DNA of 64,000 nt from Oscillospiraceae bacterium. GTDB taxonomy: Bacteria; Bacillota; Clostridia; Oscillospirales; Oscillospiraceae. The notes under the pieces are model-generated. The model worked only from the letters and a program-made list of their open reading frames with translations. It did no database searches and was not told where the DNA came from. The DNA lies in NCBI GenBank assembly GCA_017540645.1, contig JAFYAQ010000011.1, positions 1 through 64,000 on the forward strand, in the 5' to 3' direction. Positions 34,029 to 42,554 of the stretch are shown one piece after another; the first letter of the stretch is position 1, and every line of letters starts with the position of its first letter. A program made the translations under genes and the position numbers.

Positions 34029-35252
34029 ATGAAAAAGACTTTGATCCAGAACATAGGCATACTGGCAACGCCAAAGGGGAAAAGCGCGCAGTGCGGCCAA
34101 GCGCAGGGAAAAATCGAAGTCCTCAGAAATGCATGGGTTTTGATCGAAAACGGCATAATCGCGGCGCTTGGAACAGGAACACCCGACATGGAGGACGCAG
34201 AAACGGTCGATGCGCATGGCCGGCTTGTGACACCGGGTCTTGTCGATGCGCACACGCACCTTGTTTTCGGCGGCTGGCGCCAAAACGAGCTGGGAATCAA
34301 GCTCCACGGCGCCAGTTATCTGGAAATTCTCGCGCAGGGCGGTGGCATCTTATCTACGGTAAAGGCCACACGGAGCGCCGGCGAGGAAACCCTGTACGAA
34401 AAGGCGAAAGCGGCGCTGGATGAAATGCTCCGTCTGGGCGTCACGACTGTAGAGGCCAAGAGCGGCTACGGGCTGGATCTGGAAACGGAGCTGAAACAGC
34501 TGCGCGTGATCCAAAGTCTTCAGAAAACGCATCCTATGGATATCGCGGCAACATTCCTGGGTGCGCACGCCATTCCGGAGGAGTATCGGGAGGACCGGGA
34601 GGGATATCTCCGCCTGCTGTGCGAAGAAATGATCCCCGCAGTGGCCGAGCAGAAGCTCGCAACGTTCTGCGACGTCTTTTGTGAAACGGGCGTGTTTTCC
34701 GTGGAGGAGTCCCGGAGGATCCTGGAAACGGGGAAAAAATATGGCCTGATTCCCAAGATTCATGCCGATGAGATCGACGCGATCGGCGGTTCCCAGTTGG
34801 CCGCGGAAGTCAATGCCATCTCCGCCGAGCATTTGATTGTCTGCCCGCCGGAAGGCATTGAGGCAATGGCAAAGCAAGGGACGGTCGCCTGCTGCCTGCC
34901 GATGACCAGTTTTTACCTCGGCTCTACGTTCGCGCCCGCGCGGGACATGATTCGGGCAGGCGTAGCCGTAGCCATGGCCTCGGACTTCAACCCCGGTTCC
35001 TGCCCCAGCCTGAACCTGCAATTTGTCATCAATCTGGGTGCTCTCAAATACCGGCTGACGCCCGAAGAGGCGCTGACCGCTGTAACGCTCAACGCAGCCG
35101 CCTCCATCGGTATGGCGGATAAGGTCGGGTCCCTCGAGCCGGGGAAGCAGGGAGACCTCGTCCTCTGGAATGCGCCTGATCTTGACTATATTTGCTATCG
35201 CGTCGGGAGCAATCTGGCGGAGACGGTTGTCAAAAAGGGAAGATTGGTCTGA
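34029..35252 (+). CDS. hutI: Imidazolonepropionase
   Basis: Hydrolyses imidazolone propionate to formiminoglutamate, third step of histidine breakdown. Amidohydrolase fold, 407 residues, with the metal-binding VDAHTHLVFGG, the Tyr region VEAKSGYGLDL, a GAHAIPEEY loop, HADEID with the metal His, and the C-terminal ASDFNPGSCPS. AAAGGA precedes the ATG. It lies 48 bases after hutU. No gene for the following step (formiminoglutamase or formiminotransferase) is in the window. Confidence 0.95.
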   Translation: MKKTLIQNIGILATPKGKSAQCGQAQGKIEVLRNAWVLIENGIIAALGTGTPDMEDAETVDAHGRLVTPGLVDAHTHLVFGGWRQNELGIKLHGASYLEILAQGGGILSTVKATRSAGEETLYEKAKAALDEMLRLGVTTVEAKSGYGLDLETELKQLRVIQSLQKTHPMDIAATFLGAHAIPEEYREDREGYLRLLCEEMIPAVAEQKLATFCDVFCETGVFSVEESRRILETGKKYGLIPKIHADEIDAIGGSQLAAEVNAISAEHLIVCPPEGIEAMAKQGTVACCLPMTSFYLGSTFAPARDMIRAGVAVAMASDFNPGSCPSLNLQFVINLGALKYRLTPEEALTAVTLNAAASIGMADKVGSLEPGKQGDLVLWNAPDLDYICYRVGSNLAETVVKKGRLV

Positions 35253-35263
35253 CAGCGGATAAG

Positions 35264-35724
35264 ATGGAAGTCAGCATGGATTCGACAGACTATAAATATT
35301 AAACATTATCCAAAGGGACAGCCGCACGACGCTGCGCCGCATTGGCGAACAGGTTGGTCTGACTCCTCCTGCTGTCTCAGAGAGGATTCACAGGGTGGAG
35401 GACGAGGGGACTATCCGCGCCTTCCCCGTCCGGATTGACCGGACGAAGTTGGACTGCAGCATCACAGGCTTTATCATGGTCGCACCGGATCCGGATAAAT
35501 ATGCCTCATTCTGCAGATTCTGCGAGCAAAGCGACGCGATCCTTGAGCATCATCATGTGATTGGCCCTTACAATGCCATCCTGTTTTTTGCGGTGCAGGA
35601 TACCCATGCACTGGATGCCTTGCTGAACGGGATCAAAAGCTATGGAGATTCCCGAACCTCCGTGGCACTCAAAACGTATTTTGAACTCAAAGACCTGCCC
35701 ATCCCTTTGGAGACGGACGCCTGA
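35264..35724 (+). pseudogene. Lrp/AsnC family regulator with a frameshift near its start
   Basis: The frame from ATG 35264 or 35276 reads MDSTDYK and then stops at 35302. In the +2-shifted frame from 35296 an intact Lrp protein continues: ILNIIQRDSRTTLRRIGEQ, the HTH VGLTPPAVSERIHRVEDEG, then a full RAM effector domain to 35724. The sequence at the break is TATAAATATT; one extra A would restore MDSTDYKILNIIQ. So a single-base loss in an A run separates the first seven residues from about 142 that follow. It may be a true pseudogene, a base-call error, or rescued by slippage or internal start. It lies 3' of hutI and would have been a candidate regulator. Confidence 0.8.
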
Positions 35725-35947
35725 TTTCTCTGTTCAGGCATGCCGCAGCGCCACGGTCTTTCCGCATCTGCCTTGCAGCTGCCACGCAGAAGCGAAAAGC
35801 ATTGCAGAGGGTGACTGGCGCCAATATTGTGCTGCCAGAGGCAGAGTCAAACGGAATTATCCCCGGTCTGTTCTGGAACCGTCTCCCGGTCGCGTGGATC
35901 TGGGCCCTTCCCCTATGAAAACATATATTTCGGCCGGACGAAACGAC

Positions 35948-35989
35948 CATACGCCGGAGCTGCTCAGCAGCTCCGGCGTATGCGGTTTT
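35948..35989 (+). terminator. Terminator of the hutUI unit
   Basis: CATACGCCGGAGCTGC and GCAGCTCCGGCGTATG with a TCA loop, followed by CGGTTTT on the plus strand. The gap 35725-35947 before it holds no gene that I can support. Confidence 0.8.
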
Positions 35990-36030
35990 CCAAATCTTTT
36001 CTTCTTGATCTCCGTAAAAGAAGCGCTATG

Positions 36031-37599
36031 TTACACAAAAGCCGGAAAATACGCCTCTGCCAGCTCCAATAGCTCACCGGAACGGATGATCTTTTCGCAC
36101 TTGCGGAGATCCGGCCAAATCTCGCGGTCAGTCTCAAAGAAAGCGACCTGTTCCCGGACGAGGTCGTAAATCGCCTGGTGCAGCGGTGTAAGGCCCTGGC
36201 CATGCGTATTCAAGCGGCGGCGGATATCGATGGCCTGGCAGGCGGTCATCAGCTCATCCGCAAGAACGTCCTGTGTATTTCTGACGATCATTCGCGCTTT
36301 TCGCGCGGCAGTCGTTCCCATGGAGACAATATCTTCCTGATTCATGGACGAGGGAATGGAGTCCACCGAGGCCGGATGTGCATAGATTTTGTTTTCGGAG
36401 ACCATCGAAGCGGCAGCATACTGCACGATCATAAAACCGGAATTAACGCCTGCCTCAGTTGTCAGGAAGGGGGTAAGCCCGTTGCTCAGCTGTGCGTTGA
36501 CCATGCGTTCGATGCGGCGCTCAGAGGCATCTGCCAATTCCGAGGCGGCTATGCCAAGAAAATCAAACGGAAGGGCCATCGGTTCACCGTGGAAATTGCC
36601 TCCCGAAATGACCGCCTCATCTTCGGTGAACAGAAGAGGATTATCCGTTACCGCGTTGAGTTCAATCTCCACCTTTTCCCGGATAAAGTCCAGCGCGTCC
36701 CTGCAGGCGCCATGGATCTGAGGCACACAGCGCAGAGCATACGCGTCCTGCACTCGATCGTGCTGGCAATTATCCAGGATCTCCGAACCGCAAAGCAAAT
36801 GAAGCAGATTTTCGGCAACCAATATCTGCCCCTTTTGCCCCCTGACCGCATGGATACGCGGATCAAAGGCGTCGCGCTGAACCGTCAGGCCCTCAAAGCT
36901 CAGTGAGGCGATCAAATCTCCCAGCCTTGCAGCGCAGATCGCATCATACAAGGCCAAAGCGCCGACAGAGGTCATCGCGCAGGTACCATTGGTCATGCCG
37001 AGGCCTTCCTTGCTCACCAAGGTCTCAAGCGTCTGAATCCCCGCCTTTTGCATCGCTTCGGCCCCGCTCATCCGAACGCCGCGATAAAAGGCCTCTCCCA
37101 GGCCGAGCAGAGGCAGTGTCATATGTGCCAGCGGCGCCAGATCACCGGAAGACCCGAGGGAGCCTTTTTCCGGGACGACAGGCGTTACACCCTGATTGAG
37201 CATTTCCGCCATCATTTCGACAAGGAGCGGCCGAACTCCGGACTTCCCCCCGCACAGAGCGTTCATCCGCAGCAGCAGCATCCCGCGCACAATCTCCTCG
37301 TCGTAGGGATCGCCGGCTGCCGTACAATGGCTGAGAATCAAATTCGTAGATAAGCGGTTGGACATCGCACTTGGGACAGCGACCTTCTGGAATTCGCCAA
37401 AGCCGGTGGTGATCCCGTAAGCAACGCGGCCTTCCTCTGCGATCTTTTCCGCCAATGCGCGGGACCTGCGCATCGCTTCCAGCGCGCTCCCGGCTACCTG
37501 AACCTGCGCGCCAAAGCGTGCGACGGCAACAAACTGCTCCAATGTAAGGCTATGGCCGTCAATCGTTACGGATTTGATCGCAAAGAGATCCTTCATCAT
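36031..37599 (-). CDS. hutH: Histidine ammonia-lyase with Ser-Ser-Gly at the MIO site
   Basis: Removes ammonia from histidine to give urocanate. The 522-residue product has the Tyr loop of this family (VAYGITTGFGEF), GSLGSSGDLAPLAHM at the cofactor site, NGTCAMTSV and the SMNQEDIVSMG region. The electrophilic MIO group usually forms from Ala-Ser-Gly; here codons read TCT-TCC-GGT, Ser-Ser-Gly. The catalytic Ser is retained, and substitutions at the Ala are tolerated in studied lyases. It has its own promoter and is convergent with hutUI. Confidence 0.92.
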   Translation of the reverse strand: MMKDLFAIKSVTIDGHSLTLEQFVAVARFGAQVQVAGSALEAMRRSRALAEKIAEEGRVAYGITTGFGEFQKVAVPSAMSNRLSTNLILSHCTAAGDPYDEEIVRGMLLLRMNALCGGKSGVRPLLVEMMAEMLNQGVTPVVPEKGSLGSSGDLAPLAHMTLPLLGLGEAFYRGVRMSGAEAMQKAGIQTLETLVSKEGLGMTNGTCAMTSVGALALYDAICAARLGDLIASLSFEGLTVQRDAFDPRIHAVRGQKGQILVAENLLHLLCGSEILDNCQHDRVQDAYALRCVPQIHGACRDALDFIREKVEIELNAVTDNPLLFTEDEAVISGGNFHGEPMALPFDFLGIAASELADASERRIERMVNAQLSNGLTPFLTTEAGVNSGFMIVQYAAASMVSENKIYAHPASVDSIPSSMNQEDIVSMGTTAARKARMIVRNTQDVLADELMTACQAIDIRRRLNTHGQGLTPLHQAIYDLVREQVAFFETDREIWPDLRKCEKIIRSGELLELAEAYFPAFV

Positions 37600-37662
37600 A
37601 CACGTTCTTCCTCGCTTTTCCTTCGCCTTTTCAAAAAGAGGGTATATGCTTTGCTTGTTTTC

Positions 37663-37690
37663 ATTATACCATTATTTTGTGCAATGTCAA
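37663..37690 (-). promoter_or_regulatory. hutH promoter
   Basis: On the minus strand TTGACA (37690-37685) and TATAAT (37668-37663) with a 16-base spacer, about 65 bases upstream of hutH. Confidence 0.8.
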
Positions 37691-37786
37691 CATATTTCTG
37701 CTTGTTTTAGGCTTAATTTTCAGCATTATGACGATACCTGGGTGCTCAAGTATCACGATACTGTGCTAAAAAAGCAGCACGGCCAT

Positions 37787-37835
37787 AAAAACGGAAAACG
37801 GATACGAGGCTGACCGCAGAACGATCAGCCTCGTA
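37787..37835 (-). terminator. Terminator at the 3' end of the ABC-transporter operon
   Basis: TACGAGGCTGA pairs with TCAGCCTCGTA across an 11-base loop. On the minus strand it is followed by CCGTTTTCCGTTTTT. It ends the transcript after the TrpR-like regulator gene. The stretch 37836-37953 between them holds no supported gene. Confidence 0.65.
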
Positions 37836-37953
37836 CCCGAATTACGGACAGAACGCACATCCGCCCGAACAGGCATTTTTCAGACAGGCTTGTCCACAGA
37901 CTCTGTCGGACGGATGTGCAGCTAGGATCACATCGAAAGCGCGCTCCCTCCTG

Positions 37954-38247
37954 TCACGGTTCCTTTTCCCGTTCCAGTACGGTTCTATAGCCGTCCGCAC
38001 CATAGGAAAGGCATCTGTTGACGCGTGTAATCGTGGCAGAGGAGACGTCGATTTTCTTCGAGATCTGAGAAAATGTACTTCCCTGAAAGAGCTCCCTTGC
38101 GACCTGAAAACGCTGCGACATAGACAGTATTTCACTGTATGAACACAAATCATCAAAAAAGCGATAACACTCCTCGATGTTTTCCAGCGAAAGAACCGCT
38201 CGGAACAATTGGTCTACCTCTGCAGATTGTATCTTGCTTTCATACAT
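37954..38247 (-). CDS. YerC/HisR-type TrpR family regulator
   Basis: A 97-residue all-helical protein with the TrpR-like DNA-binding pattern: ILSMSQRFQVARELFQG, TFSQISKKIDVSSATITRVNRCLSYG. This is the YerC/YecD subgroup of the Trp repressor family, in which some members have been proposed from comparative genomics as histidine-responsive repressors (HisR). GGAG lies 8 bases before the ATG. It is the last gene of the transporter operon and next to hutH, consistent with sensing histidine or a derivative. Confidence 0.8.
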   Translation of the reverse strand: MYESKIQSAEVDQLFRAVLSLENIEECYRFFDDLCSYSEILSMSQRFQVARELFQGSTFSQISKKIDVSSATITRVNRCLSYGADGYRTVLEREKEP

Positions 38248-38316
38248 AATGCATACTCCATGGTCCGGTATTCCGCAATTGCGGCTTCAACCGTAACAGG
38301 GGATCGTACTTTTCAA

Positions 38317-38880
38317 TTATTTGGCGACAACCTTGGCGCCCTGATAGCCGGCCTTCTGATCGAGTTGGGCAATATCCTGCTTTTTCATATGATACCCGAG
38401 TTCCCACGGGAACACATTGTAAAACCACCTGTGAATGCGCTCAACATAGTTGAACCAGCTCCACAGAAGGCTCTTGAAATCGTCCTTTGTCTCGATTGTA
38501 TCGTAAGCCTCTTCAATTTCAAGCGTCCACTTCCACATCTTCGGCTGGTTCAGCCAGGGAGCGGGGCAGGATGCGCCGTACTGGTCGCCCATCAGGCGGG
38601 CCATTTCATGATTAAAGAACTTGAATACTTTTTTGGCATGGTCGAGTGTAAAATCATCGTCGTTCAGGATGCAGCTCATACCAGGTGCCATGGACCACCA
38701 GCTCATCGCCTGCGTATCGCAGACAAGGAAAAAGAGGTTGGTAAAATACTGGCCATCTGTTCCGGCGTTTCCGGGGAAAACGCCCATCTTGCTCATGGTG
38801 ACCTCTTCAGGCTCATCGAACCAAATTCTGTCAAGCTCGTCTTCGATCTCGTTTTTGATCTCTCTCCAGTGTTTCGCCAT
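38317..38880 (-). CDS. Helical protein resembling the C-terminal domain of cucumopine synthase
   Basis: A 187-residue soluble protein, predicted mostly helical and very rich in Trp (around a dozen), with blocks such as SWWSMAPGMSCILNDDD, HEMARLMGDQYG, PKMWKWTLEIEEAYD and LLWSWFNYVERIHRWFYNV. It reminds me of the helical-bundle domain found C-terminal in cucumopine synthase, an opine enzyme that condenses histidine with 2-oxoglutarate. The gene lies 3 bases after the DUF3830-like gene, whose cyclophilin-type fold resembles the N-terminal part of the same enzyme. The likeness is from memory and not verified by alignment; without it this is a protein of unknown function. Confidence 0.5.
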   Translation of the reverse strand: MAKHWREIKNEIEDELDRIWFDEPEEVTMSKMGVFPGNAGTDGQYFTNLFFLVCDTQAMSWWSMAPGMSCILNDDDFTLDHAKKVFKFFNHEMARLMGDQYGASCPAPWLNQPKMWKWTLEIEEAYDTIETKDDFKSLLWSWFNYVERIHRWFYNVFPWELGYHMKKQDIAQLDQKAGYQGAKVVAK

Positions 38881-38883
38881 GAT

Positions 38884-39363
38884 TCAGTTCTCCTTTCTGC
38901 TGGCAACGACTATGCCAATCGTATGGTAGAAGATCGTATGATACCAGAGGTCTTTGCCGGCAATCTTCAGATCTTCAATGCATTCGGGATCCACAACGGC
39001 AACCTTTCCGCCGCCGGATACCAGAGGCTCGGTAAGGCTGTCCCCATAGACAAAGGTAAAGAAGTAGCCATTCCAGAGCACATCACCGAGTTTCACGGAC
39101 ATATCGTCATCGCCGGTGCACAAATACGGGCTCTTATCCGTCATGGGGGTGGTCTGATCTCCTACATCTGCAGGCCGCTCACGAGGCGTGCGAGGGAAGC
39201 AAACCGCCAGATCACCGGTAGAAATGGTGGGGTGGCAAAACGTCTTTTTTGGGGTCTCAAGAAAATCCCACATTTGTTGAGCGCATTTGGGCTCGTATTC
39301 GTCCAAAAGCGTTGCGGTTACTTCTTTCCCGCAGCAGGGAAACTCAAGTTTGATCTTACGCAT
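38884..39363 (-). CDS. Cyclophilin-like DUF3830-type protein
   Basis: A 159-residue soluble, beta-rich protein. IKLEFPCCGKEVTATLLDEYEPKCAQQMWDFL follows the opening of DUF3830 proteins (substrate-independent cyclophilin-like barrel: strand, strand, helix), with a middle ISTGDLAVCFPR block, a LGDVLWNGYFFTFVYG strand pair and a C-terminal VASRK. GGAGG sits 9 bases before the ATG at 39363. It is paired with the helical protein downstream; together they would equal one cyclophilin-plus-bundle enzyme of the cucumopine-synthase kind. Assignment to DUF3830 is moderate and the enzymatic role is inference. Confidence 0.55.
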   Translation of the reverse strand: MRKIKLEFPCCGKEVTATLLDEYEPKCAQQMWDFLETPKKTFCHPTISTGDLAVCFPRTPRERPADVGDQTTPMTDKSPYLCTGDDDMSVKLGDVLWNGYFFTFVYGDSLTEPLVSGGGKVAVVDPECIEDLKIAGKDLWYHTIFYHTIGIVVASRKEN

Positions 39364-39538
39364 TTTTGACCTCCAAATACTAATAGATTTTCTTTGCCTC
39401 GGAAGGAGGCAAAAAATTTTATCACCATGGAACGTATAGAGCATCGCTGTGGATAGAGTCATTTGCGGCGGCCCTAATCCGTTTCAGAATGACCAGCTCA
39501 GGTAAAACCGAAAAAGGGGTTCAACGAACAGCCGGAAA

Positions 39539-40321
39539 TCAATACATTTTTTCCAGACCGATCTTCTTTTCCAGAACGATGATCAGAATGGCGGAGATAA
39601 TGATAAAAATGGACGCCAGAGCAGAAATCAGAGGGGTGAACGATTCCATAATATAAGAATACAGCCGCAAAGGATAGGTCACGGTTCTCGCGTTCCGAAT
39701 AAACATGACAATAACCGCTTCGTCAAAAGCCACAACGAAGGCAAAAATTGCTCCCGCGGCAATGCCGCCCTTAATGCAGGGAAGGGTTACACGGTACATT
39801 GTCTTGAACGGGGAGGCGCCCATAACCAGCGATGCCTCTTCAAAACTCGCGTCAAGGCTGGACAGGCTTGCTGTAACGGATCGGATGACATAGGGCATTT
39901 CTATCGTAATATAGGCCAATACCAGCTTCCAAAAACCGCTCAAGGCGCTGTACAAAGAAAAATACTGCAGGAAGGCCAGCGCGCTGATAACCGTGGGTAC
40001 CACGATCGGAGATAAAAACACAGTTTCGAATACTTCGGATACGCGGCCCGGTTTTTTCCAGAAGTACATGCTGACCATGACGCCCATCACACATGCCAGA
40101 ATAACGCTGACGATACTGATTCTCAGGCTGAGCAAGATCGATTTCATGAAATCCACATTGCCAAACGCTTCCGCATACCATTTGAGGGTGAAGCCCTGCG
40201 GCGGGAAAGTGACAAAGCGGCTTTCGCCAAAGGACGTGCAGATGACCACCACAAGCGGAGCCAAAAGGAAAACAAAAATCAAAACAGAGAAAATGTTTCC
40301 CAGTATTTTGAATCGTTTCAT
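39539..40321 (-). CDS. ABC transporter permease, PotC-like
   Basis: A 260-residue inner-membrane permease with six segments and the EAA loop that contacts the ATPase (SFEEASLVMGASPFKTMYRVTLP). It is of the spermidine/putrescine-opine-iron class (PotC side). It lies 18 bases after its partner permease. About 175 bases separate it from the DUF3830-type gene, including a small GCCTC/GAGGC stem but no strong terminator, so the small genes are probably in the same transcript. Confidence 0.9.
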   Translation of the reverse strand: MKRFKILGNIFSVLIFVFLLAPLVVVICTSFGESRFVTFPPQGFTLKWYAEAFGNVDFMKSILLSLRISIVSVILACVMGVMVSMYFWKKPGRVSEVFETVFLSPIVVPTVISALAFLQYFSLYSALSGFWKLVLAYITIEMPYVIRSVTASLSSLDASFEEASLVMGASPFKTMYRVTLPCIKGGIAAGAIFAFVVAFDEAVIVMFIRNARTVTYPLRLYSYIMESFTPLISALASIFIIISAILIIVLEKKIGLEKMY

Positions 40322-40339
40322 ATCACTTCTCCCTTTTCC

Positions 40340-41227
40340 CTACGCCAGGTCGCTCCTGCTGCCGGTTTTCCTCCCTGTCTTTCTGCTCAGACTGGTAATC
40401 AGAAGCGCGAATACCATAAAGATCACCGCCAGCGCCGAAGCAAAGCTCCAATTGTACAGATACGTGGCCTGCTGGTAGATGGTATTCGTCATCACAATGA
40501 TTTTTCCGCTTCCCAGCATCATGGGAACGAGAAATGCAGCCGTGTTCAGGGAAAAGACCAGGATCGCGCCGGAAAGTGCACCTTTGTAAGTCAGCGGAAG
40601 CATCACTTTAAAGAACGTTCTCATGAAGCCGGCGCCAAAGACATAGGAGGCCTCTTCATAGCTGATATCGACGTTATCGATCGGGCCTACCATGATCATG
40701 ATGAAATAAGGCAGGCCGCAATGGATCAGGCCGAGCATGATTCCCGTGTAGCTCCCCAAAAGCTTTATATCTCTGCCTGGGAACAGGCTCTGAAGCGTCT
40801 TGGCAAGCAGCCCATTCGTGGACAGAATGGACATCCAGCCAAACATACGTATCGTCATTGAGACCCAGAGGGGGAGGACAACCAGTGCCATCAAAACGCT
40901 GCGCCACCTGCCCCGCATCCGGGAGATCTTATATGAAATCGGATATCCCAGCACCACGCATAGTATTGTGGAGGCGGCGCCTAAGGCAACGGTCCGTACA
41001 AGAATAAGCCAAAATGTGGATTTCGTAAAAAACTCTTTATAGTGACTCAGCGTAAAATCGCCAAGGGGTTTCCCAACACCATTAAACTCAAAGAAGCTTA
41101 TATAAGCCATATAACACAAAGGAGCTACAAAAAAAATGACCAGAAATATCAGTGGAATAACCAAATACCAGCCATTTACATAGGACCAGTCCTTTGACAA
41201 ATCCCGTCCCTTCGTTTTTGCTTTCAT
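40340..41227 (-). CDS. ABC transporter permease, PotB-like
   Basis: A 295-residue permease with a cytosolic N-terminal tail, about six membrane segments, and the EAA motif YEEASYVFGAGFMRTFFKVMLP. This class forms the heteromeric channel with a PotC-type permease and imports polyamines, opines or other small cations. The start ATG at 41227 has AGGAGAG nearby. Confidence 0.9.
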   Translation of the reverse strand: MKAKTKGRDLSKDWSYVNGWYLVIPLIFLVIFFVAPLCYMAYISFFEFNGVGKPLGDFTLSHYKEFFTKSTFWLILVRTVALGAASTILCVVLGYPISYKISRMRGRWRSVLMALVVLPLWVSMTIRMFGWMSILSTNGLLAKTLQSLFPGRDIKLLGSYTGIMLGLIHCGLPYFIMIMVGPIDNVDISYEEASYVFGAGFMRTFFKVMLPLTYKGALSGAILVFSLNTAAFLVPMMLGSGKIIVMTNTIYQQATYLYNWSFASALAVIFMVFALLITSLSRKTGRKTGSRSDLA

Positions 41228-41342
41228 CGCGGCGCTCCTCTCCTTCTCCCGCCGTTAAGCAGAAGGCCTGTTTGTTCGGGGGGCATCTCCTGTTCCGCAG
41301 GTAGAGGCCAGAGCCTCATACCTGCGAAACGGAAACGGGGGA

Positions 41343-42464
41343 TTACTTATAAATGGCGTTCCAACGCTCGGTGAACGCAGGCTTTACCGCTTCAACTGCA
41401 GCAGCGTCTATATAGACCAGCAAATCAACCTGGTCTTCTCCATAAGGCATAAATCCGCGCAGATCCTCTGCGACTTCAGCCTTTGAGTTGGACGGAGCAT
41501 AATAGTTGTTCTCAGCGTAGGCCTTCTGGACTTCCGGACTGATCAAAATGTCGGCCATGATATAGGCAAGATCCAAATTGTGGGAATGCTTGGTAAGTGC
41601 AATGTAGGAGGTCATGGCAGGTACGCCTTCCTCAGGCATGCAGAAACCAACGGGCAGGCCGGAACGCATCATATTGATCGCGCGGCCATTGGTTTCGACG
41701 CACATTACCACGTCGCCCTGCTCCAGCATCGCTTCCACGTCTGCGTGCTGACTGGCAAGGATACCAACGTTCGGCTTGAGCTCAGCGAGCTTGGCAAAAA
41801 GATTGTCCCAGTTTTCCTGGTCTGCGCATTCGTAGCCCTGCGTCCGTGCGACGACGTCGGCCATCTCAAGCGCACCGCCCATGCCGAGATCCATGATGCC
41901 GACTTTGCCGCCCGCATACTGAGGATCCCACATATCAAACCAGCTGGTAGGCGCTTTCTCAACCAGATCCGTGCGATATGCGATACCATAGGTTCCCCAG
42001 TTCGTGGCAATGGCTTCGGGATATTCAAAAGCCTTCTCGTAAAGATCTGCCGCGTTGCTCAGCTTGCTCTTGTCAATCACCGCAAACAGATCCATCTCCT
42101 CACCGCGCACGATTTCCGCTGCATCGCCGTGGATCAGGTCGACAGAGGGGTTCTCGCCCTCGGCTCCCAGCTGTGCAATGGGGGTCGAACCAAGGACATA
42201 TTCGATGGTTGCTCCGGTCAACTCCTCAAACATCGGGGCCGCATAGGTCTTAAAGGTTTCCTCGTAGGTACCGCCCCATACCTGAACGACAAGCGTCTGT
42301 CCCGCATAGGGCTTTTCCGTTCCGGCAGAGGAGCTCTCCGCCGGCGCCTGGGGTTCCGACGCTGCTGGCTCTGCTGGGCTGCTGCTCGGCGTGGCAGCGT
42401 TGCCGCAAGCGACAAGGCATAAAACCATTGCCAAGCATAAGAGTGCGCTGATGATCTTCTTCAT
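41343..42464 (-). CDS. Extracellular solute-binding lipoprotein, PotD/opine class
   Basis: A 373-residue exported lipoprotein: signal peptide with lipobox CLVACG (Cys about residue 20), a Ser/Pro/Ala-rich spacer to about residue 50, then a class II/family 1-type binding protein (TLVVQVWGGTYEETFKTYAAP, YGIAYRTDLVEKAP, WDPQYAGGKVGIMD). VWGGTYEE at the N-terminus is typical of PotD-like proteins for polyamines and opines. The real ligand is unknown. GGAGGAAAAAGTA precedes the start. Confidence 0.9.
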   Translation of the reverse strand: MKKIISALLCLAMVLCLVACGNAATPSSSPAEPAASEPQAPAESSSAGTEKPYAGQTLVVQVWGGTYEETFKTYAAPMFEELTGATIEYVLGSTPIAQLGAEGENPSVDLIHGDAAEIVRGEEMDLFAVIDKSKLSNAADLYEKAFEYPEAIATNWGTYGIAYRTDLVEKAPTSWFDMWDPQYAGGKVGIMDLGMGGALEMADVVARTQGYECADQENWDNLFAKLAELKPNVGILASQHADVEAMLEQGDVVMCVETNGRAINMMRSGLPVGFCMPEEGVPAMTSYIALTKHSHNLDLAYIMADILISPEVQKAYAENNYYAPSNSKAEVAEDLRGFMPYGEDQVDLLVYIDAAAVEAVKPAFTERWNAIYK

Positions 42465-42554
42465 TACTTTTTCCTCCTTTTTTGCGTTGATGAATAATGA
42501 ATTAATATTTCAAACCGACTGCCTTTCGGCCATCAGTTTTGAACGTTTATACTG

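Noticed and set aside
35687..35950. 87-codon minus-strand frame between the Lrp pseudogene and hutH
   Set aside because: No ribosome site, overlaps the Lrp tail and the terminator, no recognisable domain.
37842..38156. 104-codon minus-strand frame overlapping the TrpR-like gene
   Set aside because: Overlaps the better supported YerC-type gene in another frame, with no homology and a terminator at its end.
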